Assembly: GCA_947367415.1 (NCBI GenBank)
Contig: CANBEE010000164.1
Span: 1-6,245 of the forward strand
Direction of reading: 5' to 3'
Origin: an uncultured Bacteroidales bacterium
Lineage (GTDB): Bacteria; Bacteroidota; Bacteroidia; Bacteroidales; Bacteroidaceae
DNA length: 6,245 nt
Shown here: piece by piece, positions 5,797 to 6,245 of the stretch
Layout of the letters: every line of letters begins with the position of its first letter
Numbering within the stretch: position 1 is the stretch's first letter
Program-made: the position numbers and the translations under genes
Notes under the pieces: model-generated
The model's input: only the letters and a program-made list of their open reading frames with translations
The model's database searches: none
What the model was told of the DNA's origin: nothing

Positions 5797-6111
5797 TTAA
5801 AGCAATGCCTCGATTTTCTCAGCGAATGCAGCCTTGGTGGCAGCACCTACGGTCTTGTCTACCACTTCGCCATTCTTGATGAAGATAACGGTAGGGATAT
5901 TGCGTACGCCAAACTTACTGGTAAGGTCGTCGTTATCGTCAACATCACACTTGCCAATGATAACACGGCCTTCGTACTCCTCGGCGAGAGCCTCAATATC
6001 GGGAGCGATTTTCTTACAAGGTCCGCACCATGTAGCCCAAAAATCTACTACTACAGGCTTGCCCTCGGCGAGCAATGCCTCAAAATTGCTGTCTGTGATT
6101 TGTATTGCCAT
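5797..6111 (-). CDS. trxA: Thioredoxin
   Basis: This is a 104-residue classical thioredoxin, a cytoplasmic dithiol-disulfide reductant that would be recycled by thioredoxin reductase and serves ribonucleotide reductase, peroxiredoxins and methionine sulfoxide reductase. The active site is WCGPC with Cys29 and Cys32, preceded by VVDFWAT with the buried Asp23, and the cis-proline loop is NIPT with Pro73. A further Cys55 (IIGKCDVDD) is present. The length is normal for TrxA and there is no signal peptide. The open frame extends to an ATG at 6156, but that codon overlaps the -7 promoter element at 6154-6161 and would add a basic, unthioredoxin-like stretch (MYRKNKRTTLYNKTI). The start at 6111 (MAIQITDSNF) gives the standard N-terminus. 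The small acidic gene follows on the same strand after 103 bp of heptamer repeats. Confidence 0.97.
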   Translation of the reverse strand: MAIQITDSNFEALLAEGKPVVVDFWATWCGPCKKIAPDIEALAEEYEGRVIIGKCDVDDNDDLTSKFGVRNIPTVIFIKNGEVVDKTVGAATKAAFAEKIEALL

Positions 6112-6153
6112 AATAGTTTTATTATATAAAGTTGTTCGTTTGTTTTTTCTGTA

Positions 6154-6186
6154 CAAATGTACGACTAATTTATCTTATAATCCAAT
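6154..6186 (-). promoter_or_regulatory. trxA promoter (-33 and -7 elements)
   Basis: On the minus strand TACATTTG (6161 to 6154) matches the TAnnTTTG -7 consensus exactly. ATTGG (6186 to 6182) lies upstream with a 20-base spacer (6162-6181), fitting the -33 TTTG-like box at the normal Bacteroidota distance. Transcription would start near 6147, giving a leader of about 35 nt before the ATG at 6111. The -7 element also lies in a small palindrome, GTACA-AA-TGTAC (6151-6162). Confidence 0.75.
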
Positions 6187-6245
6187 CCCGGATGATTTTT
6201 TATATAGCACTCCGGACTATGTACTGCACAGTTCGTACATGACCC
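6187..6245. other. Upstream end of the window, no gene seen
   Basis: These 59 bases upstream of the trxA promoter contain no supportable coding frame. They hold a short inverted repeat (CCGGA at 6188-6192 with TCCGG at 6211-6215) and, on the minus strand, TAGTCCGG (6219 to 6212) and TAAAAAATCA (6202 to 6193), both also found in the divergent control region at 3385-3402. Confidence 0.6.

Noticed and set aside
1..6245. tRNA, rRNA, riboswitch or insertion sequence
   Set aside because: No cloverleaf, conserved rRNA segment, known riboswitch core or transposase frame was seen on either strand.

Overview
The window reads as a chromosomal segment of a member of the Bacteroidota, most likely the order Bacteroidales (Prevotella/Bacteroides-like). 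The reasons are the promoter style (-7 elements of the form TAnnTTTG, no Shine-Dalgarno sequences), secreted proteins with MKK-type signal peptides cleaved before Gln, the families present (BNR_4 beta-propeller, GH123/DUF4091, secreted PepC-type C1 peptidase), and AT-rich spacers between relatively GC-rich genes. The genus cannot be fixed from the sequence alone.

Layout: (1) 5-43, a strong stem-loop terminator. (2) 64-3308, minus strand, a two-gene unit: a secreted C1B cysteine aminopeptidase (bleomycin hydrolase/PepC type) followed after 11-20 bp by a secreted BNR_4 beta-propeller protein with a C-terminal jelly-roll-like domain. (3) 3309-3453, a divergent control region built as a long imperfect palindrome with a TAnnTTTG element at each outer end. 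(4) 3454-5223, plus strand, a secreted GH123-like (DUF4091) protein with the adjacent Asp-Glu catalytic pair. (5) 5224-5363, convergent intergenic region with two hairpins. (6) 5364-5693, minus strand, a small, very acidic protein of unknown function. (7) 5694-5796, intergenic DNA made largely of GTTTAGN heptamers arranged as an inverted repeat. (8) 5797-6111, minus strand, thioredoxin (trxA), with a clear promoter at 6154-6186. The last ~60 bases hold no gene that I can support.

How the genes may work together: the three secreted proteins look like an export-and-degrade set acting in the periplasm or at the cell surface on glycan-bearing host or dietary material: a hexosaminidase-type GH123 protein, a beta-propeller protein of a superfamily that includes polysaccharide lyases and glycosidases, and a peptidase that would trim peptides. 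No SusC/SusD pair, sensor or sulfatase lies in the window, so this is not a recognisable canonical polysaccharide utilisation locus. The shared symmetric control region suggests the two divergent units are co-regulated; this is inference. trxA and the small acidic gene look like a separate housekeeping block.

No plainly new system is visible. The items most worth a second look are the mirror-symmetric divergent promoter, the heptamer inverted repeat, and a 15/16-base sequence that occurs in opposite orientation on both sides of the small acidic gene.
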